Shown here: in pieces, positions 45,162 through 58,639 of the stretch
How positions within the stretch are numbered: the stretch's first letter is position 1
How the letters are laid out: every line of letters begins with the position of its first letter
From: Arenicola marina
Taxonomy: Eukaryota; Annelida; Polychaeta; Arenicolidae
DNA length: 64,000 bases
Reading direction: 5' to 3'
Assembly (NCBI GenBank): GCA_964019135.1
Contig: OZ025249.1
Location: forward strand, 36,345,759-36,409,758
Translations under genes and position numbers: made by a program
The notes under the pieces: model-generated
What the model saw: the letters and a program-made list of their open reading frames with translations, nothing else
What the model was told of the DNA's origin: nothing
Databases searched by the model: none

Positions 45162-47121
45162 GACCTTCCATAGACGGCCTAAGCAAGTAGGCAAAAACAA
45201 CATGCAGCCGAGAGGCCCATAGTAAATGTCAACCCTGCTTTTCCCGCATGATGTGTTACGGTAGTACCACGGCCTAGATTCATCACACCCTTCAGCAGCA
45301 TACGGAGTCTCTTAGAATGAATGATGAAAGACTTGATTGCACTCCTTGAAATCTAATTGAATCATTTATAAAATGCTCATAAAATGACATAATTTCTATA
45401 ATTTACAAACTGTATATTGTTGGTAAAATAATGCCACTAAACAAAACTTAGTTAACGCAAAAGCTTGTTAAATTATAACGCCATTCAAACATGTCCAAAG
45501 CTGACAGAAGTGTCTTTAAAGATTCGGTATCTGTTTTGAATATATACCAGTACCAATCAATATTGTGAACGCCAATCTTTAACCCCTATTTGCGAGCCCG
45601 ATTGCCGACGAATCTGCATTTCAATCAGATTAAGTTGCTACCAATAAATAACCGCATGTCGTTATTAGCTAAATACATCTGCTCACAAAGGTCAAGTTCC
45701 GGGGTTGCGCTCTCGTGATGTCTAAACCGTATGTCGCCATAGATCTGGTCTCAGCCTCGTTGTGGCGTAGAGGTAAGGTGGCGCCGTCAGGAAGCAGGAT
45801 TGATATGATCAATCAATTCAATTCGCCCATTGCAGTGATTTTTTGCCGATTAATTTTCTTTTGATTAATGTGCCGGACTGATTATCGTATAGTCTTAATC
45901 TAAACTCTTTACAACACTTCAAGAAATATATGCATTATTATATGAATCGTTATATAAAAATACCAAAATGTCTCAGATATCCAAGTTGTGATGACGTATT
46001 ACACAAGACAGACACACTTTCTCACAAGATATATGCACATGTGTCATTAACAACATGCATATTGGTATTGATGGAATAAAAGCATAAACGCCTCATTTCG
46101 ATCTCATATAATTGGAATCGGTCCTGTAGGAAATATTGCAAAATGAGCAGCTTTTACACATCTGTATTTTTCACCACAGACATTTGTAAGGGATATACCA
46201 TGTCATCGACTGATAGTGGACAGAATGACTGAAGCAAAAGATAATCGCTCAGTGACATATATCTCAAAAGTTTCCCGCCGACAGTCCGCTGAACACAATT
46301 TCCAACATTTTTTGTGCTGGAACCTTAAATGAAAAAATACATTGCAAATTGCAATTTGATACTAATTTGTGGTAATGCGATACTAAGTTGGGCGAACCAG
46401 ATACTAGGTCGTGCGGACGAGATACTAAATATTCTTATCCTCCAGCGCTGTGTCTTTGCTGCTTGCTACGACACAACTTAAGTGTCTCTGTCATTGCTGA
46501 ACGTATTGTATGGCAATCTGGTATGAATATAGCTCCCTGCGTATGTCCTTGCTGAAAACTGACATCTGACAATACAAGTATATGGTTTTGCATGTGAGCT
46601 ACTCATTGCTATACCCTTGATCTGCAGATCCCCTGCGCAAACAGATTTTATAGCAACAGGGAATATATATGCAAACAGCAGCAGATACACATCGCAGTTC
46701 CTGCAACAGAGGTTCAGTAAATCCGGTTCCTAATAGGCATATGTTACTTCTGTTCCAATGGTAACTATTTCAAGCAAAAAATACGTTTAAGCTTAATTAT
46801 ATACATGTATATGCATGGATTAATTGTCCTCCCCAAGTGCATTAGCTGAAATAATAACCCAAGGCTTGCAGCAGAGCTTGCGTAATTGGCTGGGCTTCGA
46901 CAGACGGGAAGAGGAGAAAACTATCTGGTTTTGATGAATCTAGCACTCGCATCAAAGCATTAAGTTGAATTCAACTCTCTAAAAGAAACATCAAACTATG
47001 CCGCAAAAGAACTTCATGTGGAAGGAGAAGTAGGGTGGGGGAGGCGAGTCGTGGATAAAATATCAGCAACGGAAAGGAAGTAATTCCTTTGCTCTGCATG
47101 GTGTGTAAGGAGTTGGCACAT

Positions 47122-47176
47122 GAAACCGGGCCTCGGACAGTAGACCCCGTAAGCCTGCAGTCCGAGGCCCGGTTTC
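47122..47176. repeat. 17-bp perfect inverted repeat in beta1
   Basis: GAAACCGGGCCTCGGAC (47,122-47,138) and its exact reverse complement (47,160-47,176) flank a 21-base loop. Alpha units have only one copy of this block, so it arose as a local inverted duplication. Beta2 keeps it with one mismatch. Confidence 0.9.
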
Positions 47177-48083
47177 GCACTGCCACGCAGACCCCGTGAG
47201 CCGTGGCCAATGCCGGGCGATATATTCAACGGAGAAACTCAGCACCGTCTTTCGTATGAGGCAATTCTATCTCGGGATTGTTTTCTTCCTTGACGATTTT
47301 TCTCGTTTTGGAGAACGCAAAACTCCAGGGGATGGATTATTGGGGCGTCGACGTACATATTGATCTTGCCACCTGAAGAGACTAAGGAATTACGACTTAA
47401 ATCCCTCCGACCATTTTATGCCATAAAATTGGTTGACCGTGGGAGGCCTGCGGTCTGTCGGGGCGGAATGGAGATGCCGCGTGGGGCACCGACCCGATCG
47501 TCAGTTTTCCTGGATGGCTTACAGTGTTCAACCAATCGGCGGTTCTCCGGGCGTTGGGGGTGTGCTTGGTGCGCGTTTGTGTAGTGTATGTGTGTGGGGG
47601 GGGGGGGCACCATGTATAAATGTACTTATTCTGGGCTTAGGATTGCGTAGCTGTGCCTTGGAGTTGCGACACTCGTACATGATGATTTGCAGGTGGTTCG
47701 GAAGCAAAATGGTGGCGGCAGATCGAGTCAGCGAAATAACGTTTGCTGCTAAAGTGTAGGAAGGCTCTCAAATCTTGACAGGTGGGAGGGAGGTGGGGGG
47801 GGGGGGGGTTAGCACTTGCACAGCAGATTTGTTAACGGTCCGAACCCTGATACATGACTCTCATACGCGCTGGTACCCGACGCGCGAGAGTCATGAAGTA
47901 CAACCCGCATGAGACCAGGAATTGGTGGGGGTGCATGTGCATCCTGTAGCTATTTGCCCATATCACTAAATAGCCTACCACCAAAAGTGATGAAAAGTAA
48001 TTCCACAAGTGTTAAACTGTCTTTCGTGGCTTCATATTCAATTTCGGCCTTTTAGACATGCACTAAATAGCAAGTTTATGCAA

Positions 48084-48143
48084 ACTCGCTCCGCCACTTT
48101 GAGAATCTCGCAACGGAAGATAAGCCAAAATGGCGGAGCGAGT
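48084..48143. repeat. Internal 13-bp inverted repeat of the MITE
   Basis: ACTCGCTCCGCCA (48,084-48,096) and TGGCGGAGCGAGT (48,131-48,143) are exact reverse complements. The right arm covers codons 1-5 of the THAP exon, so transcripts could fold over the start codon. Confidence 0.85.
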
Positions 48144-48263
48144 GTCGAGAACAATGTGTGTTGTTTATTGCAGTAATGACACTTTTTTAAATCCACCCAG
48201 GGAATATAAGACAACGAAAGAAAAGTTCAACAATTGTGAAATTAACTTTTATCACTTTGGAAG
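48130..48263 (+). pseudogene. THAP-domain first exon remnant (MITE in beta1)
   Basis: Starting at ATG in CAAAATGGCGG, 44 codons plus two bases are open and end at AAG|GTAGAC, a good splice donor. The product shows the start of a THAP zinc-binding domain: MCVVYCSND with Cys10 and Cys14 (C-x3-C), then a lysine/proline-rich stretch and INFYHFG at residues 38-44, corresponding to the FHxFP block. THAP first exons commonly break just after this block. The second Cys/His pair and any transposase core would lie in later exons, which are absent, so no complete zinc site can form from this exon alone. Known THAP domains bind DNA in P-element-type transposases and in host regulators. Here the role is a transposon relic unless spliced to something outside. 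Confidence 0.72.
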
Positions 48264-51109
48264 GTAGACGATTTATTAATAAGGGCAAATAGCTATACGA
48301 TGCACAGACACCCCCACCAATTCCTGGTCTCATGTTGGGTGCACTTCATGGCTCTTTCGCGCGTCGGGTACCAGCGCGTATGAGCAGCCATGTATCAGGG
48401 CTATTAACGGTCCAGATATTCATTGTTTCGAAAATAAGTAGGAGGGAGCCACCCTACAACAGAGTCTGCCGGCACTATTTTCGGAAACAGGAATTATGAA
48501 TAGTGCGGGGAAAATGCGTTGGGTGATTTTGGTAAAAGTAGGGACAGTATCCTACTTTAGGAGTGGCCGAGTCAGAACAAAACCCATTTTTTTCCTTTTG
48601 CATCGAACGTGTAAAAATGACGGCACTGTATTAACTATTAGAGCTGGTAACATTTCAGTACCATTTGGTACCAGTACAGATTTTGTGTTTATATCTCCCC
48701 AGTAGAAACAAATTGCCTGCTCCAGTTGCAGTACCCGTGAACGAACGTTCATTCAGGGTTTTCACGTGTTTTACATGAGGAGATTAGACTGATGCCCTGG
48801 GTAACTATTTAATAGTTAATATTGGCACATTTATGCATGACTTATTATACGTAATAAGTTTCAAGCATGACTTAATGATATGGCAAGAATGATATATTAT
48901 AAGTTACACCTGGGAAGCTGTGAAAGCACAACAAGGCGTGCCCCAACCTTGTGAGGGGTGGAACAAGCCATGATAGCGGCAGCACACCTGTCTTCTAATT
49001 GCATACCATGGTGGTGATGGACTGGCATGGAGGGCAGGAGGGGGGGGGGGGGCAGGCAGAAAGGGTGGGCGGGTTGGTAACTGAGGCAGAAGGGGCAGGC
49101 GGAAAGGGCAGGCGGGAAGGGCAAACGAGAAGAGCGTTTGGTTCGAGTCTCACTTGAGCACCTTCAGACATTGTGGACGGCCTACATTCATGTCTTCGCT
49201 TCTCCTACTTCAGGGGCCAACATCTGGCGGGACATAATGGAGCTCTCTGCCGGCTTAAGTGGGAAATGCGGAAGGTAGACTTCGACGTCGTGACCGTCTC
49301 ACCCCACCACATCTCAACGTCTCACAAAACACACCCGCCGCCGCCGTTATCGAACATATCTACAGACACAAAATTAGAAAAGTAACAACAATATGTGATT
49401 TCTCGTTGAAAGTAATCTCGACACGATTATGATTACGGACCCATATATGTCTTCATCAGCACGGTGGAATGACTGAACGCCTTTGATATCCAATTCTTTG
49501 TAGTCCCCAATGTTATGCTCCGACTTTATGGCAAACGCGCCCAGACAACGTCATCACCAGATGGCAGTGTCAAGTGAGCGATGCGGGGTTTTATACAGTT
49601 TTTTACGGGTCATGAAGTATGGCATCAAACAGAAAAAATTACAAGAACCAATTCATATTATGCACATGTTTGTCTTTGGTTTATTAATCTGAGACGATCG
49701 CTTGGGAAAGATCAAGCAGAACCACCACCGGCTGGAGGAAATGCCCCTCACAAAACAAAGCTTAAAAGTTGGCCTTCAATCTCTCGAAGCATTGATTGAC
49801 AAAAGGAAGAAATCCATCGCCGTTTTGTTTTTTATCTGTATGTAATAAACACTACAAAGACCAAAATTTACTCTGATCCAATTCCTCAAACACTCGTCAA
49901 TTGCATTACTCTGTTTCCAATGTACGGGCGAGATGGACCATTACCAGCCACAAAATGGTTCACCAGATACCCCTTGGTAGGTATTGGTTACTCGTACTAA
50001 GTAAGTAAGCACTAACTTCAGTAGACGCGCGCGCTGTTGACTTGGGCAATGCGGTGGCGTTGCAAATATATCCACAATATATATGTTTCGTGGAAGCTGG
50101 ATCGACAGCAAGGTGACATGGTGACCACTTTAGGTCATCTGTGGAAGGGCTACAAATACGTCTCATGGATGTCACGTGCAGTTTTCTATCACCGTCGTTT
50201 GCCTGCGATAACAGAACTTCTGACCTGTGCCGAACACGCTAAACATATGTAGTCAACCTTGGGCGATCGCATCACAGATCATAGACCAAGAGTGGCATAG
50301 CAAGGTGAGCTCAGCACACACAGTAACTGCGACACTAAGCTATGGGACTGTCTTTGGGTTAGAGAGACGTTTAAGAGACGTCCAACACATGGTATTGGGT
50401 CTTCCGCCAGAAAATCGCGCTCTGCGTTGTACAAATGTGTCGTCGGCAAGTGCAAGAAAGGCGGTGATTAATGGCTAGACTGTGATCCCCGGGCCTTCAC
50501 CCTCACAATGCTACTTTTGGTGAAAGCTTCCTTCCTTGTATTGCTGTACAAGTGGGAATCAGTCATCATTCGTTGGTCCGCTGTCCCACACCGCTCAGGC
50601 ACGGGATATGGACATGAGCGAACCACGTTTTACCTTGGAGGATATCAGGCGATCCAGTTTAAGAACCGGATCGTGTTGTGTGAGGCAAGGTGTCTCGGGG
50701 TCTTTGGGTTTGCGGCACCGTGAAACGCTCTTCTCTCTTGCTGGCATACCATATGATAGGAACGTGTCCTTGGTCAATTACACCAAGGTCACAGAGGCTA
50801 AGAGGTGGCGATGGGATTTGTCAGCGGATATGATAAAAGCGGGGCAGAGGAGTGAATGGGAGGAAAGAAGGGGAGGGGAGGGGAGTAGAATGATGGTGGG
50901 GAGTGGGATGGTAAACCTGATCATGGTTCCAGTTTTTAGAACTATAGTATAAAGAGCATTAATGTTAGTTGAGATGGCCATCGCTTAGCTTTGGTGGAAA
51001 TGGGCTTACCGGGCTCTGTACGTTTTCCTCGGCCGTGTCTATCTGAGTCTAGACTCAGTAGTTGCGCTATACTTACTGCTGGCTGAAGGTCATGTCATCA
51101 CCATAGCCT

Positions 51110-54100
51110 GACCTTTCATGGACGGCTTAAACAAGTAGACCAACAAAACATGCAGCTGAAGAGCCCATAGTAAATGTCAACCGGGCTTTCCCGTTAACTT
51201 AGTACCACGGCCTGGATTCATCACACTCTTTAGCAGCACACGGAGTATCTTAGTATAGCCGGTGAAAGACCTGATTGCATTCCTTGAAATTTAATTGACT
51301 CATTTATAGAATGCTCATCAACAAATTTATATAATTTGATTAGTTTACAAACGGCATGTCCATTGTTCTTTAAATAATGTCACTAAACAGAATGTATTTA
51401 ATGCAAAACTTCTCAGATTATAGCGCCATTCAAGCATGTCCCAATTGGACAGACGTGTCTTTACATATCAAGTATATATTGTGGATGAATATGTGCAAGT
51501 CCAAAGTGAGCTACAGTGCCAATCAATCTTGTGAACGTCAACCTTTGGCCCCTATTTGCGAGCCCGATTGCCGAAGAATCTGCACTTCAATCGGATTAAA
51601 TCGCTACCAATAAATAACCCCATGTCATTATTAGTTAAATACATCTGCTCACAAAGGTCAAGATCAAGGACTGCGGTCCAGTGCTGTCCAAAACGAATTG
51701 CGCCATAGATCTGGCCACAGCTTCCTTGTGGCGTTGATAAAAGGTGGCGCCCTCTGGAAGCAAGACTGATATGATCAATCAATTCAATCCGCTCATGAAA
51801 CGATTTTGCGGCCGATTAATTGTTCCTTTGATAAATGTACCGGACTGTCGTATAGTCTTAAACTACACCATTTACAGAATTTCATGAAATATATGCATAT
51901 ATCTCAGGTAATTGAAATGTCTCTGGTAGGAAATATTGCTATATGAGCAGCTTTTACACGTGTATCTTTTTCACCACAGATATTGGTAAGGACTATGCCA
52001 TGTCATCGACTAATACTGTGACAGAACAACTGAAGGAAAAGATAATCGTTCAGTAACATATCTCTCAAACGTTTCCAGCTAATATTCCCACAAATACAAG
52101 TTCCAACATTGTTTGCGCTGGAACATTAAATGAAAATAAAAATTGCAAATTGCAATTCGAATCTAATTGCGGTAATGCAATACTAAGTCGCGCGCAGGAG
52201 ATAATAAATCGTCGAACGAGATACTAAGTATTCTTATTTTCCATCGCTGTTTCTGTGCTGCTTGTTACGACACAAATTAGGTGTTTATATCATAACTCAA
52301 CGTATTGTATGACAACCTGTTATGAATATAGTTCCATGCGTCAATAAATTAGTGAAAACTGACATCTGTCAATACAAGTATATGGTGTTATATGTGAGCT
52401 ACTCATTCCTATGACCATGATGTGCATGTCTCCTGCCCAAGAAGAGGTTATAGCAACAGGGAATACATATGCGAAACAGCTGCAAACAACAGCAACAGAG
52501 GTACAGAAAATCCGGTTCTTAATAGGCAGATTTCAAGTGAAAAATACGTAGGAGCTTATCTATATATATGCAGTGATGGATTGCCCTCTCCTAGAGCATT
52601 ATCTATAATAATAACCCATGGCTTGCCGCAAATCATGCCGCAGAGCTTCCGTAATTGGCTGGATTCGATAGACAGAGAAGCGAAGAAAACCATCTGGCTT
52701 TAGTAAATTTCAAGCTTGCCTCAAATCATTAATTTAAAATTCAACTGTCTGAAAGAAACATCAATCTCTGTCGAAAAAGAGGCCCATGGGGAAGGAGAAG
52801 GGGGAGGGGCGGGGGGGGGGGCAGGGGGCACGAAGGCATTGGCCAATGATTAAGCAAATATCAGCAACGGAAAGGAAGTAATTCCTTTGCTCTTGTGTGT
52901 AAGGAATGGGCACTGGAGACAGGGCCTCGGACTGCAGACTCCGTCAGCCGTCGCCAATGCCGGGAGATATATTCAACGGTGAAACGCAGCACCGTCTTCC
53001 GTATGAGGCAATTCTACCTCGGGATTGTTTTATTCCTCGCCGATTTCCCTGTTTTTGGAGAACGCAAAACTCCGGCGGATGGATTATTGGGGCGTCGACG
53101 TACATATTGATCTTGTCATCTGGAAAGACTGAGGAATTACGGCTTAAATCCCTCCGGCTATATGTTACCATGTTGTGCCATAAAACTGGTTGACCGTGGG
53201 AGGCCTGCGGTCTGCCAGGGCGGAATAGAGATGCCGCGTGGCACACAGACCTCTTCATCAGGTTGGGAGGGTTCACACAGAGGGAGCACGTGCTGGAAAA
53301 AAGGCGATAAAAAACCACAATTTCTCTGAATATTGTACGAAGGTCTCACCATGTAAAATATAATGTTGTACATTGTACCCCCCCCCCTTGCAAATCCTGG
53401 ACCTACCACTGCCGCACCTTGACCATATATCTTGATGCTGGTACGGGGTAGGTTCCTGCGACTGCAATAACAATCTAATCTAACTTTTACTCTGCTTCGA
53501 TTGAATGTTAATACAACAACTGCCGTATAACTGTCGGCTATCTTATATGTTTATATATCTGCACCATATGATACTACATTGTATATGACATATATCTTGG
53601 CTCCATGATGATAATTCACTACAAATTAACCAAAATGAGTAATGTATTGGTTCTAAATCATCCCCTACGACACCCAGCGACAGCCATCGGCCAGCTACTG
53701 GCCACCTAAGCTGGCAGCGCCGCTTATATTCAATTGCTGAGCGAGCGAAGTTGTGGCAGCCGAACCAGGCTATTGAACAGCCGGCGCCTAGCGGTGGCGT
53801 TTGTCAGCCGGACATTAGTCCCCCGCCATTTTGCAACAGTCTGTTCGCAGACATCTGACACCATGTATCCGGTATGCAGCCTGCTAGAGGCGGAGTCTAC
53901 TTTGCAAATATCGTGCATCACCCTTGGCACAAAACTCGTGCTTCGTAAGTTTTAACCAACAGTACATGTGGAAACACTTTGAAGGTTTGGCGATGCTATG
54001 ATACTGAGGAATGTACATGTGCCGATGGTACTCAAACGCTATTTTCTGAGTGGAGAATGATGAATAGGGCGGCGAAATGCGACGGGTGGTTCTGGTGAAA

Positions 54101-56638
54101 GTTACGGGAAAGGAATCCGGGATATGCTATTTTAGGAGTGGCCACCGCAGATTCAGAACAAAATTCATTCGGTTGCTTATGCATCGATCGGGTAAAACAA
54201 AGGTAGGCACTCTATTAATCATTACAGTAGGAAACATTAAAGTAGTTAAAAGCGTTTTTCGATTGCACCCTTTTGCGGCAATGCACGGCTGAAGCATGCG
54301 GCCATGATGCTTAATGAATCCCACGTGTGGCACTGCGCGATGTTTGCCTGGGCCCGGCTCAATTCTTATACCCATAACAGTCCAAACTCTCCCTTTTTGT
54401 GTCCAAGTTAATTAATATGTTTTGTCCTAGGATGTGAGTTCGCGGAATAACTGAATAAATGACAGTTTACTTTCATTGAACTGCCGCTGGCTGGCATGTA
54501 AGTCACAACTTAGTCTACTCCTACAGTACCTGTAAAACTGAATTAAAATGTATTTTTGCCCCGTTGATCGATATATGAATGCATGAGGCACAATACCTAG
54601 ACATGTACATAACATGGGTCTGTAATACATGGCATCCGTGGATTCATCTTAAATAACTGCTTTTGATTTTTTTTTAGTTTGGAAATAGCGTCACTCTTTT
54701 GTTTATACACGTGGTGAAATTTTTGGAGGTTTTTGTGTTTTAAGTCTCCCCATTAGAAATAAATTGCCTGCTCCAGTTGCAGTGTCCATAAACGAACGTT
54801 CATTCCGGGGATTCACCTGTTTTACTCGAGGAGAGTAGAGTGATATCCAGGGTAAATATTTAATAGGTAATATTGGCACCTTTATGCATGACTTATTGTA
54901 CGTAATAAGTTTCAAGCATGACTTAATGATATGGCAAGTATGATATATTACCAGTTACACCCTGGAAGCTGTGAAAGCACAGCAAGGCGCGCCCCAACCT
55001 TGTTAGGGGTGTGGAACAAGCCATGGTAGCGGTAGCCCACCTGTCGTCTAATTGCATACCGTGGTGCTGATGGCAGGAACGAGAACGGCTGGTGTGGACA
55101 AGCGGGAAGGATTGGCGGGGGGTGGAGGGGCAGACAGAAAGAGTGGCTGGATTTTTTTGGGGAGTGGGGGGATGGCGGTGTCAGGCTGGAAGAGCAGGCG
55201 TAAAGGGCGGGCAGCCAATCTTGTAATCTGAAGTACAAAGACCGACGTTTACTCTGATCCAATACTACTACTGTATTACTTTGTAGACAAATTACGGACT
55301 GGAAGGACCATTATCAACTATAGAATGGTTCTCCAGATAAATTTTGGTAGGTATAGCTTACTCGGACAAATACCAACTTCAGTAGACGCACGCGCTGTTG
55401 AGTTGGATGATGCGATGGCGTCGCATATATAGCCAGAAAAATGTAGTGTTGTGTGGAATCTGGATCGACTGCAAGGTGACGTCGTGACGATTCATCTGCG
55501 GAAGGGGTAGAAATGCGCCTCATAGATGTCTCGTGCAGCATGCTATCACCGTCGTTTGCTTGAGATCACTGAACGTCTGATTAGTTCGGAGCACGCCAAA
55601 CAATGTAGTCAACCTTGGGCGACCGCATCGTAGATCGCAGACACTGGGTGGAATAGTAGGGTGTGCTCAGCACACACTGTAACTGCGACATCAACCCCTG
55701 GATACAGTGTCTGGGTTCCGCCGGGGGGCCAAGCGAATGTCCTGAATTGGTACCCCGGGAGCTGGCCGCGACCCACATCCCCCGATTGCCACCGCGAGAA
55801 GTCCAACACAACACACGGTAATGGATCACCCGCCAGTAAATCGTGCGCTGCGCTGTATAAATGTGTCGTCGGCAAGTGCAAGAAAGGCGGTGATTAATGA
55901 CTAGACTGTGATCCTCGGGCCTTCACAATCGCAATGGTACTTCTGGTGAAAGCATCCTTCCTTGTACTGCTGTACAAGTGGGAATCAGTTATCATTCGTT
56001 TGGCTGCTGTCCCACACCGCTCAGGCACGGGATCTGGGCATGAGCGATCCACGTTTTATCTTGGAGGATATCGGGCGATCCAGTTTAAGAGCCGGATCGT
56101 GTTGTGCAAGGCAAGCGGTCTTGGGGTCTTTGAGTTTGCGACACCCCGAAACCCTCTTTTCTCTCGCTGGCATAGGCCCTACCGTATGACAGGAACGTGT
56201 CCTTGGTTGGTTACATCAAGGTCACAGAGGCTAAGAGGCGGAGAAGGGATTTGGAAGCAGATGATCAAAGCGGAGCAGAGGAGTGGGTGAGAAGAAAGAT
56301 TGGGGAGGGGAGTAGAATAATGGTACAGAGTGGGACGGGAAAACCAATTTATGGTTCCGGTTTGGAAACTATAGTATGAAGAGCATTAACTTTGGCTGAG
56401 ATGACGCTGGCTTAGCTTTGGGTGGGAAGGAGGTAATCGCGAGGTTTACCGGTCCTGTACGCTGCCCTAGGCCGCGTTTATCCTAGACTCAGGGGTTTAC
56501 ATCGAATTTGACTGAGGCATAGTTATTATGGTCACATCTGTCTAGTCCTTGTGACGCCGGCGTCTCCTTTCCCTGGATGTAAGTCAGATCTTGAGCTATA
56601 CTTACTGCTGACTAAAGGCCATGTCATCACCAGAACCT
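51110..56638 (+). repeat. R6 unit alpha2
   Basis: A 5.53-kb unit between landmarks at 51,110 and 56,639. It lacks the MITE and the beta-only segment. It keeps a segment at about 53,900-54,940 (GCATGCGGCCATGATGC near 54,294) that alpha1 and both betas lack but that R6 b, d and e contain, so it is ancestral rather than new. From 51,110 to 52,628 it is nearly identical to alpha3. No protein recognised. Confidence 0.93.
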
Positions 56639-58584
56639 GACCTTCCCTAGACGGCCTAAGCAAGTAGGCCAAAACAACATGCAGCCGAGGGGCCCATAGT
56701 AAATGTCCCGCAAGATGTGTTACGGTGGTACCACGGCCTGGATTCATCACACCTTTCAGCAGCATACGGAGTCTCTTAGAATGGATGATGAAAGACTTGA
56801 TTGCACTCCTTGAAATCTAAATGAATCATTTAAAAAATGCTCATAAAATGACATAATTTCTATAATTTACAAACTGTATATTGTTCTTAAAATAATGCCA
56901 CTAAACAAAACTTAGCTAACGCAAAAGCTTGTTAAATTATAACGCCATCCAAACATGTCCAAACTAAGCTGACAGAAGTATCTTTAAATATTCGGTATAT
57001 ATTTTGAATATATACCAGTGCCAATCAATATTGTGAACGCCAATCTTTAACCCCTATTTGTGAGCTCGATTGCCGACGAATCTGCATTTCAATCAGATTA
57101 AGTCGCTACCAATAAATAACCCCATGTCGTTATTAGCTAAATACATCTGCTCACAAAGGTCAAGTTCCAGGATTGCGCTCTCGTGATGTCTAAGCCGGAT
57201 GTCGCCATAGATCTGGACTCAGCCTTGTTGTGGCGTAGATGTTAAGTGGCGTCGTCAGGAAACAGGATTGATATGATCAATCAATTCAATTCGCCCATTG
57301 CAGTGTTTTTTTGCCGATTAATTTTCCTTTGATTAATGCGCCGGACTGATTATCGTATAGTCTTAATCTAAACTCTTTACAACACTTCAAGAAATATATG
57401 CATTATTATATGAATCGTTATATAAAAATACCAAAATGTCTCAGATATCCAAGTTGTGATGACGTATTACACAAGACAGACACACTTTCTCACAAGATAT
57501 ATGCACATGTGTCATTAACAACATGCATATTGGTATTGATGGAATAAAGGCATAAACGCCTCGTTTCGATCTCATATAATTGGAATCGGTCCTGTAGGAA
57601 ATATTGCAAAATGAACAGCTTTTACACATCTGTATTTTTCACCACAGACATTTGTAAGGGATATACCATGTCATCGACTGATAGTGGACAGAATGACTGA
57701 AGGAAAAGATAATCGTTCAGTGACATATATCTCAAACGTTTCCCGCCGACAGTCCGCTGAACACAATTTCCAACATTTTTTGTGCTGGAACCTTAAATGA
57801 AAGAATACATTGCAAATTGCAATTTGATACTAATTTGTGGTAATGCGATACTAAGTTGGGCGAACCAGATACTAGGTCGTGCGGACGAGATACTAAATAC
57901 TCTGATCCTCCAGGGCTGTTTCTTTGCTGCTTGCTACGACACAACTTTAGTGTCTCTGTCATTGCTGAACGTATTGTATGGCAATCTGGTATGAATATAG
58001 CTCCCTGCGTATGTCCTTGCTGAAAACTGACATCTGACAATACAAGTATATGGTTTTGCATGTGAGCTACTCATTGCTATACCCATGATCTGCAGGTCCC
58101 CTGCCCAAACAGATTTTATAGCAACAGGGAATAAATATGCAAACAGCTGGAAACACACCTCGCAGTTCCTGCAACAGAGGTTCAGTAAATCCGGTTCCTA
58201 ATAGGCATATGTTACTTCTGTTCCAATGGGAACTGTTTCAAGTGAAAAAATACGTTTAAGCTTATCTATATATATGCATGGATTAATTGTCCTCCCCAAA
58301 TGCATTATCTGAAATAATAACCCAAGGCTTGCAGCAGAGCTTGCGTATTTGGCTGGGCTTCGACAGACGGGAAGAGGAGAAAACTATCTGGTTTTGATGA
58401 ATCTAGCACTCGCATCAAAGCATTAAGTTGAATTCAACTCTCTAAAAGAAACATCAAACTATGCCGCAAAAGAACTTCATGTGGAAGGAGAAGTAGGGTG
58501 GGGGAGGCGAGTCGTGGATAAAATATCAGCAACGGAAAGGAAGTAATTCCTTTGCTCTGCATGGTGTGTAAGGAGGTGGCACAT

Positions 58585-58639
58585 GAACCCGGGCCTCGGA
58601 CAGTAGACCCCGTAAGCCTGCAGTCCGAGGCCCGGTTTC
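58585..58639. repeat. Inverted repeat in beta2
   Basis: Counterpart of 47,122-47,176. The left arm reads GAACCCGGGCCTCGGAC, with one mismatch to the right arm at 58,623-58,639. Confidence 0.88.

Larger units (their letters stand above)
47842..48403 (+). mobile_element. 562-bp THAP-transposon-derived MITE, copy in beta1
   Basis: Terminal inverted repeats of about 130 bases share CCCTGATACATG, CATACGCGCTGGTACCCGAC and GAGACCAGGAATTGGTGGGG. The direct repeat TTAACGGTCC flanks it at 47,832-47,841 and 48,404-48,413. R6 copy e has the same flanking sequence without the element and with a single TTAACGGTC (minus strand, 34,160-34,168), which is an empty site. The element is an internal-deletion derivative: it keeps a THAP-encoding exon but no catalytic domain. 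Target duplications near 8 bp and a THAP domain together fit the P-element superfamily. Confidence 0.88.
45162..51109 (+). repeat. R6 unit beta1
   Basis: A 5.95-kb unit running between GACCTT(C/T)C landmarks at 45,162 and 51,110. It differs from alpha by carrying a THAP-type MITE (47,842-48,403), a 17-base inverted duplication (47,122-47,176) and a beta-only segment from about 49,100 to 49,800 (GTAGACTTCGACGTCGTG, ACCACCACCGGCTGGAGG). From about 46,890 onward it is nearly identical to beta2. No protein recognised outside the MITE. Confidence 0.93.
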
